Of a stretch of 64,000 nucleotides of DNA, positions 18,598 to 28,049 are shown in pieces. Each line of letters opens with the position of its first letter. Position 1 is the stretch's first letter. This DNA comes from Saccharomycopsis malanga (Eukaryota > Ascomycota > Saccharomycetes > Ascoideales > Saccharomycopsidaceae). The notes beneath the pieces are model-generated. The model had not been told where the DNA came from, did no database searches, and worked only from the letters and a program-made list of their open reading frames with translations. The translations under genes were made by a program, and so were the position numbers. Location: positions 620,001-684,000 of the forward strand of contig CP025321.1 in assembly GCA_004014935.1 (NCBI GenBank). The letters are read 5' to 3'.

Positions 18598-18837
18598 ATG
18601 AAGTTTGTCTCAATTGCTTTTGCTGCAAACATGTATCTCGGTTTTGCTTTGGCTAATCAAGTTCCAGCCACGTCTCTTGTCACCTCGGTCATTTCTACCA
18701 ATGAAGTCTACACCACTGTTTTGCCAGACGGTGATTATACCGTCACCACCGAAAGTGATGTTTCCACAACAACCTACAAGGCTGTTGTCAAGTCTGCCGG
18801 TAATTACAAGGCTAAGATTGCTGAAATTGCTCTTTGA
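18598..18837 (+). CDS. Putative small secreted protein, 79 aa
   Basis: Not recognised. It begins with a signal peptide (MKFVSIAFAANMYLGFALA, then NQ). The mature part is rich in Thr, Val and Ser (SLVTSVISTNEVYTTVLPDGDYTVTTESDVSTTTY) and ends KAKIAEIAL, with no cysteine and no GPI tail. A TATATAAA about 105 bases upstream and an AT-rich leader ending TCAACATG support expression. It lies head-to-head with GAS5, so the two may share cell-wall regulation, though that is only inferred from position. Confidence 0.5.
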   Translation: MKFVSIAFAANMYLGFALANQVPATSLVTSVISTNEVYTTVLPDGDYTVTTESDVSTTTYKAVVKSAGNYKAKIAEIAL

Positions 18838-19043
18838 AATCTCAACTGTTTCTCTCGCTGTTTTTGTTTCTTTTCGAAAGCGGTTCATTTTCACTTCTTA
18901 TGCTCATTATTTGTTTCGTTCTTCTCGGCTACTGCCGCCTTTTTTAGTGTTCTAGACCCATATAGATTTTGCTGTTGCCAATGGCTTTAATATACTTTAT
19001 TAACGTTCAGTGTTTTATTTGTTACAGTTCAATTGTAAATCAC

Positions 19044-19600
19044 GATTGCTGGGCTGGATGGATCAGTGGCTAGTACTCTCGGAGAAAGTAAGAAGACTTG
19101 GTAGGATAGTTCTACGGCTAGCATTCTCGAAACTGAGAAAAGTCTTAACAGGCTTACGGGTTCGATTCCCAACTACACACACTTTTTACTGGCTGGTTCT
19201 CTCACCCAATTGGTTGGGAAATAAGCACTATACGTTAGTCTAGGTCGTGTTTCAGACAGTTGCACTTGCCTGTAAAGTCATGTTCAGCATCGAAAAAAGC
19301 AGCGAGTAAAAGTGTTTTGGTGGGAATCGAACCCGTGTTCCTGTTAGGTCTTTTTTCTCCTCTCCAAGATCACTACCCACTGAGCCATCGGGCCCAGGTT
19401 ACTTGCTGGTTTTACAATGTTAAATAGGCAAGTCTAACTGTCTAAAATACCACCTAGACCAATGATTCTCACTTTACAATCAATTAAGAAAAGTAACATG
19501 ATGAATAAGCATACATTGGTCATCCCGCTATGTTTTACCAAGTCGCCTTAGACGTAGCTATTTATTAGGCTCTAAATATAAGATCTTCTTATTACTATAC
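19044..19600 (+). repeat. tRNA-headed SINE-like repeat, copy B (long form, interrupted by copy C)
   Basis: The head at 19044-19198 starts GATTGCTGGGCTGG, has an A-box-like GGATCAGTGGCTAGT and a perfect B box (GGTTCGATTCC, about 19159-19169). Part of the anticodon-arm region is duplicated inside it (GGCTAGTACTCTCG and GGCTAGCATTCTCG). Copy C interrupts it, and the tail resumes at 19412-19600 with AGGCAAGTCTAACTGTCT, CGCCTTAGACGTAGC and AAATATAAGATCTTCTTATT, aligning along its length with copy D at 25 kb. A 6-bp direct repeat, AATCAC (19038-19043 and 19601-19606), may be the target duplication, but it is short. Confidence 0.75.
19199..19398 (-). repeat. tRNA-headed SINE-like repeat, copy C (short form, nested in copy B)
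   Basis: Read on the minus strand it starts CCTGGGCCCGATGG, with a perfect A box (TGGCTCAGTGGG, 19387-19376) and B box (GGTTCGATTCC, 19333-19323). The tail follows (GATGCTGAACATGACTTTAC, GGCAAGTGCAACTGTCTGAA, CCAACCAATTGGGTGAGAG). It is flanked by a 13-bp direct repeat with one mismatch, TTACTGGCTGGTT (19186-19198) and TTACTTGCTGGTT (19399-19411). These 13 bases are part of copy B, so copy C inserted into B and duplicated its target. The insert is 200 bp exactly and has no poly(A) end. Confidence 0.85.
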
Positions 19601-19787
19601 AATCACCCTGTCGATCCCGTGCTATTTTCTGAAACATTGAATTTTCACCGCTTCAACATCGGACTTGGAGTACATTAAATACCTTACTGAAGTATTCTAG
19701 TAAAAGTTTGATTAGGTGTCCACTGATATTGGAGTGTTTGATTGATTTTGTCCTTTCAAAGTGAAATTTTTCATCAAACCATTCAAA

Positions 19788-20759
19788 ATGTCCGCTCATA
19801 GAACTGGTGCGTCTTCTTTATCTGATTTGCCTCATACATTCAACGAGCCAATTCGTTTGGCCATCATTGGAGGTACTGGGTTGTATCATTTGGAATCGCT
19901 TACTCCTGTTGCGAGACTTACCGTATCTACTCCGTGGGGCTTTCCATCGTCTCCAATCACGGTTTCCAGAACCAGTTCTGGGTTTCCTATTGCCTTTTTG
20001 GCTAGACATGGCCTCCACCACGACTTGTTGCCTACAGATGTTCCATACCAGGCTAACATTGCTGCTTTAAAGTCTTTGGGTATCAAGGTGATTGTTGCCT
20101 TCTCCTCCGTTGGATCTTTGCAGCAACACATCAAGCCAAGAGACTTTATCATCCCAAGTCAGGTTATTGATCGTACCAAAGGAATCAGACCTTCTACTTT
20201 CTTCGAAAGAGGCTTTGTGGGCCATGTGGGTTTTGGTGAACCTTTCGATAGAAAGCTTGGAAAATTGATCTACGAATCATGCCATGACACTATTTCTCCT
20301 CGTCTCTTGCATGCTCCCGAAACCGAGAAAAAGGACACTGTGCTTATTTGTATGGAGGGCCCTGCCTTCTCCACTAGAGCTGAGTCCCAGCTTTACAGAT
20401 CATGGGGTGGCTCTGTCATCAACATGTCTTGTATTCCAGAGTCCAAATTGGCCAAGGAAGCAGAGATCTCTTACCAAATGATTTGTATGTCCACTGATTA
20501 CGACGCTTGGAACGTCGACGAAGAGCCTGTTACCGTTGAGACAGTCGTCAGCAACTTAAAAGCCAACGGAGAAAACGCTAACAAGTTGAGTGTCAAGATT
20601 ATAGAGGTCTTGGAAGAGGCTATCAAGGACGGCAAAGTCGGTAATGACTTGGAGGGAGCTGTCAAGACAAGCATTTCTACAAATCCAGAAGCTGTTCCAA
20701 GACAATTGTTGGAAAAAATGCACTTTTTGTTTCCAGGTTATTGGCCAGTTCATAGATAG
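19788..20759 (+). CDS. MEU1: S-methyl-5'-thioadenosine phosphorylase
   Basis: The enzyme splits methylthioadenosine, the by-product of polyamine synthesis, into adenine and methylthioribose-1-phosphate, starting the methionine salvage pathway. The 323-residue protein shows the PNP/MTAP family motifs in order: IGGTGLYHLES, FLARHGLHH, NIAALKSLG, GPAFSTRAES, the methionine of SVINMSCIPESKLAKEA, and STDYDAW with the purine-contacting Asp. I chose the ATG at 19788 (MSAHRTG); the frame is open for nine more codons upstream but has no earlier ATG. Length is close to the 337 residues of yeast Meu1. It is convergent with the IMPDH gene. Confidence 0.96.
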   Translation: MSAHRTGASSLSDLPHTFNEPIRLAIIGGTGLYHLESLTPVARLTVSTPWGFPSSPITVSRTSSGFPIAFLARHGLHHDLLPTDVPYQANIAALKSLGIKVIVAFSSVGSLQQHIKPRDFIIPSQVIDRTKGIRPSTFFERGFVGHVGFGEPFDRKLGKLIYESCHDTISPRLLHAPETEKKDTVLICMEGPAFSTRAESQLYRSWGGSVINMSCIPESKLAKEAEISYQMICMSTDYDAWNVDEEPVTVETVVSNLKANGENANKLSVKIIEVLEEAIKDGKVGNDLEGAVKTSISTNPEAVPRQLLEKMHFLFPGYWPVHR

Positions 20760-21726
20760 GCATTTCAATAGTAAAAATTGCTGTATACCAGTGTTTGATA
20801 AGTATAGATTGTACTAATCTGCTTAAAGTTTTGTAGGTTGCATTGTTGTTTCTTGGATTATAGAGTAAGCATTTCCTCCTATTAGGAATGTATTGAGAGA
20901 ATGTTGAGATTAGTTTTATCAGTTGTATATTTCAATGGTTTCTGGATAATACAGAACTATTGAGTATTTTTGATTAAGATTCCATTCTGACTCATTTTAA
21001 TGAAGATGGTATTACTGCCAATATATCACACAACATGTGTTTTCGAAACTTAAGTTTCTATCTTTTGTATGATCGCAAAGTAGATTCTAATGGTAATGAA
21101 GGTACGAAAAAACAAATATCGACCACAATGTTAAAAAATAGGCATATTTACTAGTCAGATAAACACCCTTTAGCTCGGTTCTCCAATACAGTTTCTACTC
21201 TCGTTTTGTCTTTTCTGGGCTTATCTATTGTACGGGACTTAACAGATATATGGGTAAAAAAGCGCAGGAACACATATCTCCAACCTGCTATATATCTGTT
21301 CTATACATAATTGCAATGTTTAACGATTGATCACTGGCTCGCTATAGGTGACCAAAGAATCTTTTATGAATTCACATTAGTTATCTCATCTTGAAAAACT
21401 GGGCTTTAACAACTTGACTATTTAATGACATTACTGAACACTGGAAAAATCATACGATAATAGGAACACTAAACTGTGACCTGGATTAAGCACAGGCTAT
21501 AATGTTGAACCATTATTAAGATTCATAGTTTCAAAGATGCATTTGACGAAACTTTCACTCAACTACAAACTGCCGATATCATTAGACAGCATAACACTTA
21601 ACCTTAAGCCTAAATTGTACAATAATATATAGAAAAAAAAATATAAACAAAACCATAGAAACGTATTTTATAAAGAAAAAAGTAAAAGGTGTATATGTAA
21701 GAAATCTAAACTTATACAAAACTTCC
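20760..21726. other. Intergenic region between convergent MEU1 and IMPDH genes
   Basis: AT-rich, about 970 bases. I see no ORF, tRNA or repeat worth naming. Confidence 0.5.
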
Positions 21727-23496
21727 CTAATTGTGCAAACGTTTTTCGTAACTGTGAAGGTTGTGAACATTACCTTCAAGTTGAGCAGAAGCAGTTCTGA
21801 ACTCAAATCTAACAACTCCATTGTCAACGTTAGTTCTCAAAGCGTCAATGGATACCACACCAATGTCTTGCAAAGAGTGTTGCAAACCGTTGTACAAGTA
21901 TGGAATGTACTTTTTGATAGATCCTTTGTCAACAACAGCACCAGAAACACCTTGAGCAATCAAAACCTTGTCAGATTCAGAGAAATAACGAGATGTAGCA
22001 GCGTTACCAGCCTTGTTGGTTTGGTTCATAGCATCAATTGAACCCATACCTCTGTAAGTTTTCAATCTCTTGCCATCCTTGTAGAAGTATTCACCTGGAG
22101 ACTCGGAAGTACCAGCCAACATACCACCCATCATGACACAGGAAGCACCCAAAGCCAAAGCTTTGGTAATGTGACCAATGTTCTGGACACCACCGTCGGC
22201 AATACATGGGACACCAAACTTGTTAGCAAATTCAGTGACATTGTAGACAGCAGTACCTTGAGGTCTACCACAAGCCATGACTTCTTGAGTGATACAAATG
22301 GAACCAGAACCCATACCAATTCTAAGACCGTCAACACCAACAGAGATCAAAGAAGCAGCTTGTTCTCTGGTGACAACATTACCACCGATAACTTGTAACT
22401 CTGGGAAAGAGGATTTGATCCACTTGATCATGTTGATTTGGAAAAGAGAGTTTCCTTGAGAAGAGTCAATGACAACAACATCCAAACCAGCTTCAACCAA
22501 CAACTTCAAACGTTCCTTATCATCATCGATGGTACCAATGGCAGCACCGACCAACAATTGTTTAGTGACTGTGGATTTGGAAGCGAGAGGATAATCTTGG
22601 TTCTTCAATAAATCGGTTCTAGACAATAAAGAAACCAAGTTACCATTAGTATCGACAATTGGTAACTTACCCTTTTTGGAAGTAGTTAAGATTTCGTTAC
22701 CTTCGCTCAAGTTGATCCCTTTTTTGGCGGTAACCAAATCAGTTGTCATCAACTTGGATGCTGGAACAGTGAGATCATCGGAAAATTGATAATCACGAGA
22801 AGTGATGATACCAACTAATTTTCCACCGAGTTTACCGGTTTCTAAATAATTTGTTAGTTCGGAAATTCTGAAAGGACTGCATATCTTTTTACCATTGGTC
22901 AACCATTTATATCAGTACCAAAAGTTTCCACAAGAACGTTTGTTCAAACTAGTCGGAAGAACGAAAGTTATTTGTAATTTTAATCATCATTTGAAATAAT
23001 AAATGGAAGATAACTAATGATAAAAAAAAATTTTAAACATACCTGTGACAGGGAAACTGGAATAACCCAATTGTTGTTGCAATTCTCTGATTTCACCTAC
23101 AGTGGTGGTTGGAGAAATGACAACTGGCTCGCTAATAAAACCGTTTTCGTATCTCTTGACTTGTCTAACCATTTCAGCTTGCTCTTCAGCAGAACAATTG
23201 TGATGAATGATACCAATACCACCAAACAAGGCCATGTGAATAGCCATCTCAGCCTCGGTGACAGTGTCCATAGGAGAAGAAACAAATGGAGTGTTCAAGG
23301 TGATGTTCTTGGTAAGCTTAGATTTGAGAGAAACAGCATTTGAAGGGAAAGTGATTTTACCTGGCAAAACCAAGAAATCATTATAAGTCAACCCTCCTCT
23401 GACATTGGAGTCCATGAGAGTTTTAGCATCAAGCCCGTCTCTAGAAGAGTAGGTGCTCAACAAATCCAAAGCTTTGGTGTGATCAGGAAAAGACAT
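21727..23496 (-). CDS. IMD: Inosine-5'-monophosphate dehydrogenase, one intron
   Basis: IMPDH oxidises IMP to XMP, the committed step of GTP synthesis. Exon 1 is 23496-23043 and exon 2 is 22841-21727; the 201-base intron has a GTATGT donor, an AACTAAC branch site and a TTTAG acceptor. The splice joins FPVT to [11 protein letters not shown], restoring the CBS domain, and gives 522 residues against 523 in S. cerevisiae Imd2. Visible motifs are the substrate loop [21 protein letters not shown] with the catalytic Cys, the GGVQNIGHI phosphate site, the RYFSE flap region and the C-terminal [16 protein letters not shown]. It is divergent from WSS1. Unspliced transcripts would run into extra residues and stop soon after FPVTG. 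Confidence 0.97.
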
Positions 23497-23610
23497 TTTT
23501 AAGAGTATTGAAAATAGTTTGAGTATCTATACTTAGATCAAAAGAGATGCCAAGGGCCAGTTATACCTATTTATCACAAAAGTTGACGCTTTAGAAAAGG
23601 GCAAGGTTTG

Positions 23611-23670
23611 CCAAAAAAAAAAGGAAAGGAAAAAAGAAAAGAAAAAAGAAGAAAAAGAAGAAGAACCCAC
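23611..23670. repeat. Polypurine tract upstream of the IMPDH gene
   Basis: About 55 bases of almost pure A and G on the plus strand (AAAAAAAAAAGGAAAGG and similar), i.e. a polypyrimidine tract in the IMPDH leader or promoter. Such tracts exclude nucleosomes in yeast promoters. Confidence 0.6.
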
Positions 23671-23764
23671 CAACTAATATAGTAGAAAAAAAATTTTTTT
23701 GCCTATCATTATTACTAACCCTTGATGAGTGAAAAATAAAAAAAAAAAAATTTTTCAATCGACT

Positions 23765-23770
23765 CACGTG
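23765..23770. promoter_or_regulatory. CACGTG E-box between IMPDH gene and WSS1
   Basis: CACGTG in the context GACTCACGTGCATGAGG, about 270 bases from the IMPDH ATG and 410 from that of WSS1. It is a candidate Cbf1-type site; function is not shown. Confidence 0.35.
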
Positions 23771-24180
23771 CATGAGGTTTTCTCGGTGGGCGTTCCTAAT
23801 TAGGAAATTACGGTAGAGATGTTTCAACATGAGTTAGGAATTGGTAATTTGTCCATAAGATATAGGTTTTTGCTCGCTCAAGTAAGTTTATGATCATATT
23901 TCTATATAGAAACTATATCAGGAGATAATGAACTCTCTGATGGGTATTATACGCACAACCATATGCCATGTAATGCACAGCATGTACATGGTGCATAACC
24001 ATGCATGCATAAAAAAACCATGGCAATGGTATGATTGATTTATCATGAAAAATAGCTTAGTAAGGATGAACTTTTGTCATTTTTTTGGCAGCTCATCAAT
24101 CTCAAATCACTTTTGAAGGTTTATAGAGTAGTCATTCATTTTTCACCAAAAAACCGTTGCTACACCAACATTCTCAATTA

Positions 24181-25269
24181 ATGGTTGTTAAAGGACGAGG
24201 GGCGCTCAAAAAGCCCAAAGAACCGCCTCGCCCGAGTCCCACCTCGCTTATTTCCAAAATTGCATCGCTTCAGCGAAAGCCTGATAAAGAAAAGGCTCTT
24301 GATTTGTTGCACAGGGTAGCCGTTAGCGTGGCACCAATAATGCGGGAGAACAGTTTGAAAGTAGGGCTATTGTCGGAGTTTTTCCCTAAGGACCAAAGGT
24401 TATTAGGTCTCAATGTTAACCGTGGACAAAAAGTTTTAGTGAGGCTTCGATCTCCTTATAATGAGCACCAATTTCTTCCGTTTACTGATGTTCTTGGTAC
24501 TACGCTTCATGAGCTTGTTCATAATCATTTGGGACCGCATAATAAGGCTTTTTACGATAGGCTTGAAAAGTACAAGCAGCGATACCATGACATCTCCATG
24601 AAGTCCGCTTATGAAACCACTGGATACTTTGCTTTAAATACCGTGTTGGGAGGACGACCTCGGTCTGGTGTGGATATCAAGAAGGTCAGAGCAGAAAGGT
24701 TGGCAGCCAAGAAACTGTACAAGTCAGAAGTTCGAAAATTGGGCACTTTATATGATGGTGTGGGCAAGCAAGAGAAACCTCAAAGACCATTAAGAGAATT
24801 GATCAGAGACGCTGCCGAAAGAAGAGTTAGAGATAACAAATGGTGTGCAGAGGAGCATGCTACCACCAGAGAGCTCGAGCCAAGCGATAATGAGCTTGAA
24901 ATTGAGATTATCAAGGAAATTGTGCATGACGGGGACGCTGCCGATGGTGGGCTTTTGGGAAGAGTTGTCAAGTCTGAACCAAATGATGGAATAAGCGTAG
25001 ATGTGGTGCCATCAATAGAAAGCAGTGTAGTTTCTTCAAAATATAGTAAAACTGTTGCATCAGATACTGTTTCAGGGAGTGACGCTCAAAAGGTTTTAAA
25101 AAAGAGGGCCAGAGATGATTTTGCTGATAAATCTTTTGATATTATTGAACTTGATGATGATGAGTCTGAATTTTCTAACAAATTTGGCAAGCAGAAGATT
25201 TCCACTGTGCTGAACAAAAAGAGACGAAAACAGAGGCCTAAAGATGTGCAAGTGGTTGACTTGACATGA
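24181..25269 (+). CDS. WSS1: DNA-protein crosslink protease Wss1
   Basis: Wss1 is the yeast metalloprotease that cleaves proteins trapped on DNA and acts on sumoylated targets. The 362-residue protein has a WLM domain with the zinc motif HELVHNHLGPH at residues 110-120 (HExxHxxxxxH), after FFPKDQRLLGLNVNRG. The basic RRVRDNKWC segment is conserved in Wss1. Two acidic hydrophobic motifs near the end (IIELDDDE and VQVVDLT at the C-terminus) match SUMO-interacting motifs; S. cerevisiae Wss1 also ends VIDLT. It is about 90 residues longer than S. cerevisiae Wss1 (269), mostly through a linker between the domain and the tail. The ATG at 24181 is the first in frame; the open frame extends 8 codons upstream without ATG. 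Confidence 0.94.
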   Translation: MVVKGRGALKKPKEPPRPSPTSLISKIASLQRKPDKEKALDLLHRVAVSVAPIMRENSLKVGLLSEFFPKDQRLLGLNVNRGQKVLVRLRSPYNEHQFLPFTDVLGTTLHELVHNHLGPHNKAFYDRLEKYKQRYHDISMKSAYETTGYFALNTVLGGRPRSGVDIKKVRAERLAAKKLYKSEVRKLGTLYDGVGKQEKPQRPLRELIRDAAERRVRDNKWCAEEHATTRELEPSDNELEIEIIKEIVHDGDAADGGLLGRVVKSEPNDGISVDVVPSIESSVVSSKYSKTVASDTVSGSDAQKVLKKRARDDFADKSFDIIELDDDESEFSNKFGKQKISTVLNKKRRKQRPKDVQVVDLT

Positions 25270-26630
25270 AGCTTGCTTTGTATTATTAGTACTATATATG
25301 ATATATGAGCCGCTGGGCCGTGTGGCACAGTGGTCAGTTCTCTCTGATAAGAGAAAAAAAGACCCAACAGGAACATCAGTTCGACGAACACTTCTACTTT
25401 TACGATGCTGAACGTGACTTCACAGGCAAGTGCAACTGTCTGAAAGACGACTTAGACCAAAGTCTAGTGCTTACTTCCCAACCAATTAGGTGAGAGGATT
25501 ATGATAAACAGGGCATGATTGGGTTTTCCTCACTGGGGTTTACAAATTCCCCTTAGACATAGCACGTATATAGGAAACTTATATGTGCTGGGCTCGACAT
25601 ATAAGATATTATTGTTATTGTATAATATATGAAAAATATAGGTTGGTTATTTTGTTAGTTTTTGAATTTTCAGACTATTAGAATCACTACTGTATTTCAT
25701 TAGAGTTCTTAACAGAAAGATTTAGATTTCAAGCTTTGAGAAAAATTTCATTTTGAAAGATTGATGTAAAAAGCCAGCATGCTCCTTGTTTTTCTGTTGT
25801 ACCCAATTTCAAAATGTGTAAATGATTTTGACGGCTTCCGTTTTCTATGAAAATAAGTGTATTAGATTCACAATCATGCTTCAATATGGCTACAAATAAA
25901 TTACACGTCTAATAAATTGCTATGAAATAGATTCAACTATCAATGGCTCTCAAAAAGAAAAATCAACTTAAATATTAATATCCAGACTTGCCAAAGCCAG
26001 CCATATGAAACGTTGAATCTGTCAAAAATTAAGGTTGTTATACAACAACTAGACTACTAAGAAACAATCGATGAATTATAGGCCCTACGTTAGCCAGGGA
26101 AAAAATAATTTAAAACTCCAAAACTTTCCTTTAAACATGACACACAAAATCTACAGTCAATAATTATAAGCACAGCCCAAATACTATTATTCAGATTAGT
26201 TCAACTTGTCAACTAACCAGTACACTGACTTGTCAAGTAGTTAATAATTGTCCATATATACTTATAGTTACTATTTGCTTAGTCAGCACAATGTCCGGGT
26301 GTCTCTGGTGATAAGCAGTTAGCGAACGGAAAACGTCGAAAATTTTATAGTAGACGGTCAAAAAAAACAGGCAGTTTCTAGATTCCAGCTATATGAGAGT
26401 GCCAGTTTTTACAGAGAGATTTGAAAGATTAAAGCATACTAGTTACTCAATTATAGCGTTATCGACCAGTATCAACAAGTTGACAATATTAGATACACAC
26501 TCTGAGTTTTTTGAGAAGATATCGTACCAATTTGTTTATAGATATCAAGTGAAACTCACCAGTTATTTTTCAATATTTGCCCAATAATATATTTGTGCCA
26601 CGTACTCTTATAATTCACTAAACACATACA
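25270..26630. other. Intergenic region with a tRNA-headed repeat, then the DHH1 promoter
   Basis: Bases 25301-25632 hold copy D of the tRNA-headed repeat with its flanking repeats. The next 1 kb is AT-rich, with no gene I can support; small frames at 26393-26587 and 26556-26798 look like chance. Confidence 0.5.
25309..25624 (+). repeat. tRNA-headed SINE-like repeat, copy D (long form)
   Basis: It starts GCCGCTGGGCCGTGTGG, with an A box (TGGCACAGTGG, about 25322-25332) and a decayed B box (AGTTCGACGAA). The shared tail follows: GATGCTGAACGTGACTTCAC, GGCAAGTGCAACTGTCTGAA, CCAACCAATTAGGTGAGAG. It then continues for about 115 more bases through CCCCTTAGACATAGC and CGACATATAAGATATTATTG, an extension shared with copy B only. 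The 8-bp direct repeat ATATATGA flanks it (25301-25308 and 25625-25632), though that sequence is low-complexity. Copies B and D end at the same place (TTATTACTATAC / TTATTGTTATTGTATA), so this is likely the true 3' end of the long form. Confidence 0.8.
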
Positions 26631-28049
26631 ATGTCCGCCGAATGGAAAGCTGCGCTCAATATACCTAAGAAGGACTCGAGACCGCAAACCGAGGATGTGT
26701 TGAACACCAAGGGGAATAGTTTTGAGGATTTTTATTTGAAAAGAGAGCTTTTGATGGGTATATTTGAGGCTGGGTTTGAAAAGCCCTCCCCAATCCAAGA
26801 AGAAGCTATTCCTGTTGCTCTTGCAGGAAGAGACATATTAGCCAGAGCCAAGAATGGTACTGGTAAGACTGCTGCTTTTATTATTCCAACCTTACAGAAA
26901 ATAAAACCTAAAGTGAACAAAATTCAAGCCTTGATTCTTGTTCCTACCAGAGAATTGGCCTTACAAACGTCTCAGGTCTGCAAAACTCTTGGTAAGCATT
27001 TGGGAGTGGAGGTGATGGTCACCACGGGTGGTACTTCCTTGAGAGATGATATCGTTAGATTGAAGGAGCCTGTTCATATCTTGGTGGGCACTCCTGGCAG
27101 AGTGTTGGATTTGGCCTCTAGAAAGTTGGCAGATCTTTCTGAAACACCACTTTTTGTTATGGATGAAGCTGATAAGATGTTGAGTAGAGAATTTGTTACT
27201 ATCATAGAGCAGATCTTGTTGTATTTTCCTAAAGATAGACAATCGTTGTTATTTTCTGCTACTTTCCCATTGGCAGTGAAGTCCTTCATGGACAACCATT
27301 TGACCAAACCGTATGAGATCAACTTAATGGATGAGTTGACTTTGAGAGGTATTACTCAATATTATGCTTTTGTTGAAGAGAAACAAAAATTGCATTGCTT
27401 GAACACTTTGTTTTCCAAGTTACAAATTAACCAATCTATTATTTTCTGTAACTCTACGAACAGAGTAGAGTTATTGGCCAAGAAGATTACCGAATTGGGC
27501 TATTCTTGTTATTTCTCTCATGCTAGAATGCCTCAAAGCGCAAGAAACAAGGTGTTCCATGACTTCAGACAAGGCAAAGTCAGAAATTTGGTTTGTTCTG
27601 ATTTGTTGACTAGAGGTATCGATATTCAAGCTGTAAATGTGGTGATTAATTTTGATTTCCCAAAAACCGCTGAAACTTATTTGCATAGAATCGGTAGATC
27701 TGGTAGATTTGGCCATTTAGGTTTGGCTATCAACTTGATTAACTGGAATGACAGATTCAGTTTATACAAGATTGAACAGGAATTAAGCACTGAAATTCAA
27801 CCGATCCCTGCTACCATTGATAAAAGTTTGTATGTTGCCGATGACACCGACGCCGTTCCAAGACCTTTTGCTCTTGAACAATTGCCTAATGCCAACACCA
27901 ATACCAATTATGGCCAAAGACGCAATTACAACAATAACCAAAATTATAGACAATATCAAAACAATAATTATCAGCAGCAGCCACCTCAACAGCAAGCCCA
28001 GGCGGAATACTACAATCAACCTCCTGCCCAACAGCCTCCTCAATACTAA
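26631..28049 (+). CDS. DHH1: DEAD-box RNA helicase Dhh1 (DDX6 family)
   Basis: Dhh1 represses translation and promotes decapping in P-bodies, working with Pat1, Edc3 and the Ccr4-Not complex. The 472-residue protein carries all helicase motifs: Q motif (GFEKPSPIQ, about residue 48), motif I AKNGTGKT (73-80), PTRELA, DEADKM, SAT, RGIDIQ and HRIGRSGR. The start [28 protein letters not shown] carries the conserved phosphorylatable segment. The last ~70 residues are Asn/Gln/Pro-rich low complexity, as in other yeast Dhh1 proteins, and likely help condensation. The CDC36 gene of the same pathway is 29 kb away. No intron is seen. Confidence 0.97.
   Translation: MSAEWKAALNIPKKDSRPQTEDVLNTKGNSFEDFYLKRELLMGIFEAGFEKPSPIQEEAIPVALAGRDILARAKNGTGKTAAFIIPTLQKIKPKVNKIQALILVPTRELALQTSQVCKTLGKHLGVEVMVTTGGTSLRDDIVRLKEPVHILVGTPGRVLDLASRKLADLSETPLFVMDEADKMLSREFVTIIEQILLYFPKDRQSLLFSATFPLAVKSFMDNHLTKPYEINLMDELTLRGITQYYAFVEEKQKLHCLNTLFSKLQINQSIIFCNSTNRVELLAKKITELGYSCYFSHARMPQSARNKVFHDFRQGKVRNLVCSDLLTRGIDIQAVNVVINFDFPKTAETYLHRIGRSGRFGHLGLAINLINWNDRFSLYKIEQELSTEIQPIPATIDKSLYVADDTDAVPRPFALEQLPNANTNTNYGQRRNYNNNQNYRQYQNNNYQQQPPQQQAQAEYYNQPPAQQPPQY

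Larger units (their letters stand above)
18838..19787. other. Intergenic region largely made of nested tRNA-headed repeats
   Basis: Bases 19038-19606 are a plus-strand tRNA-headed repeat interrupted by a minus-strand member of the same family (separate entries). The remaining ~180 bases before MEU1 are AT-rich promoter. Confidence 0.7.
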
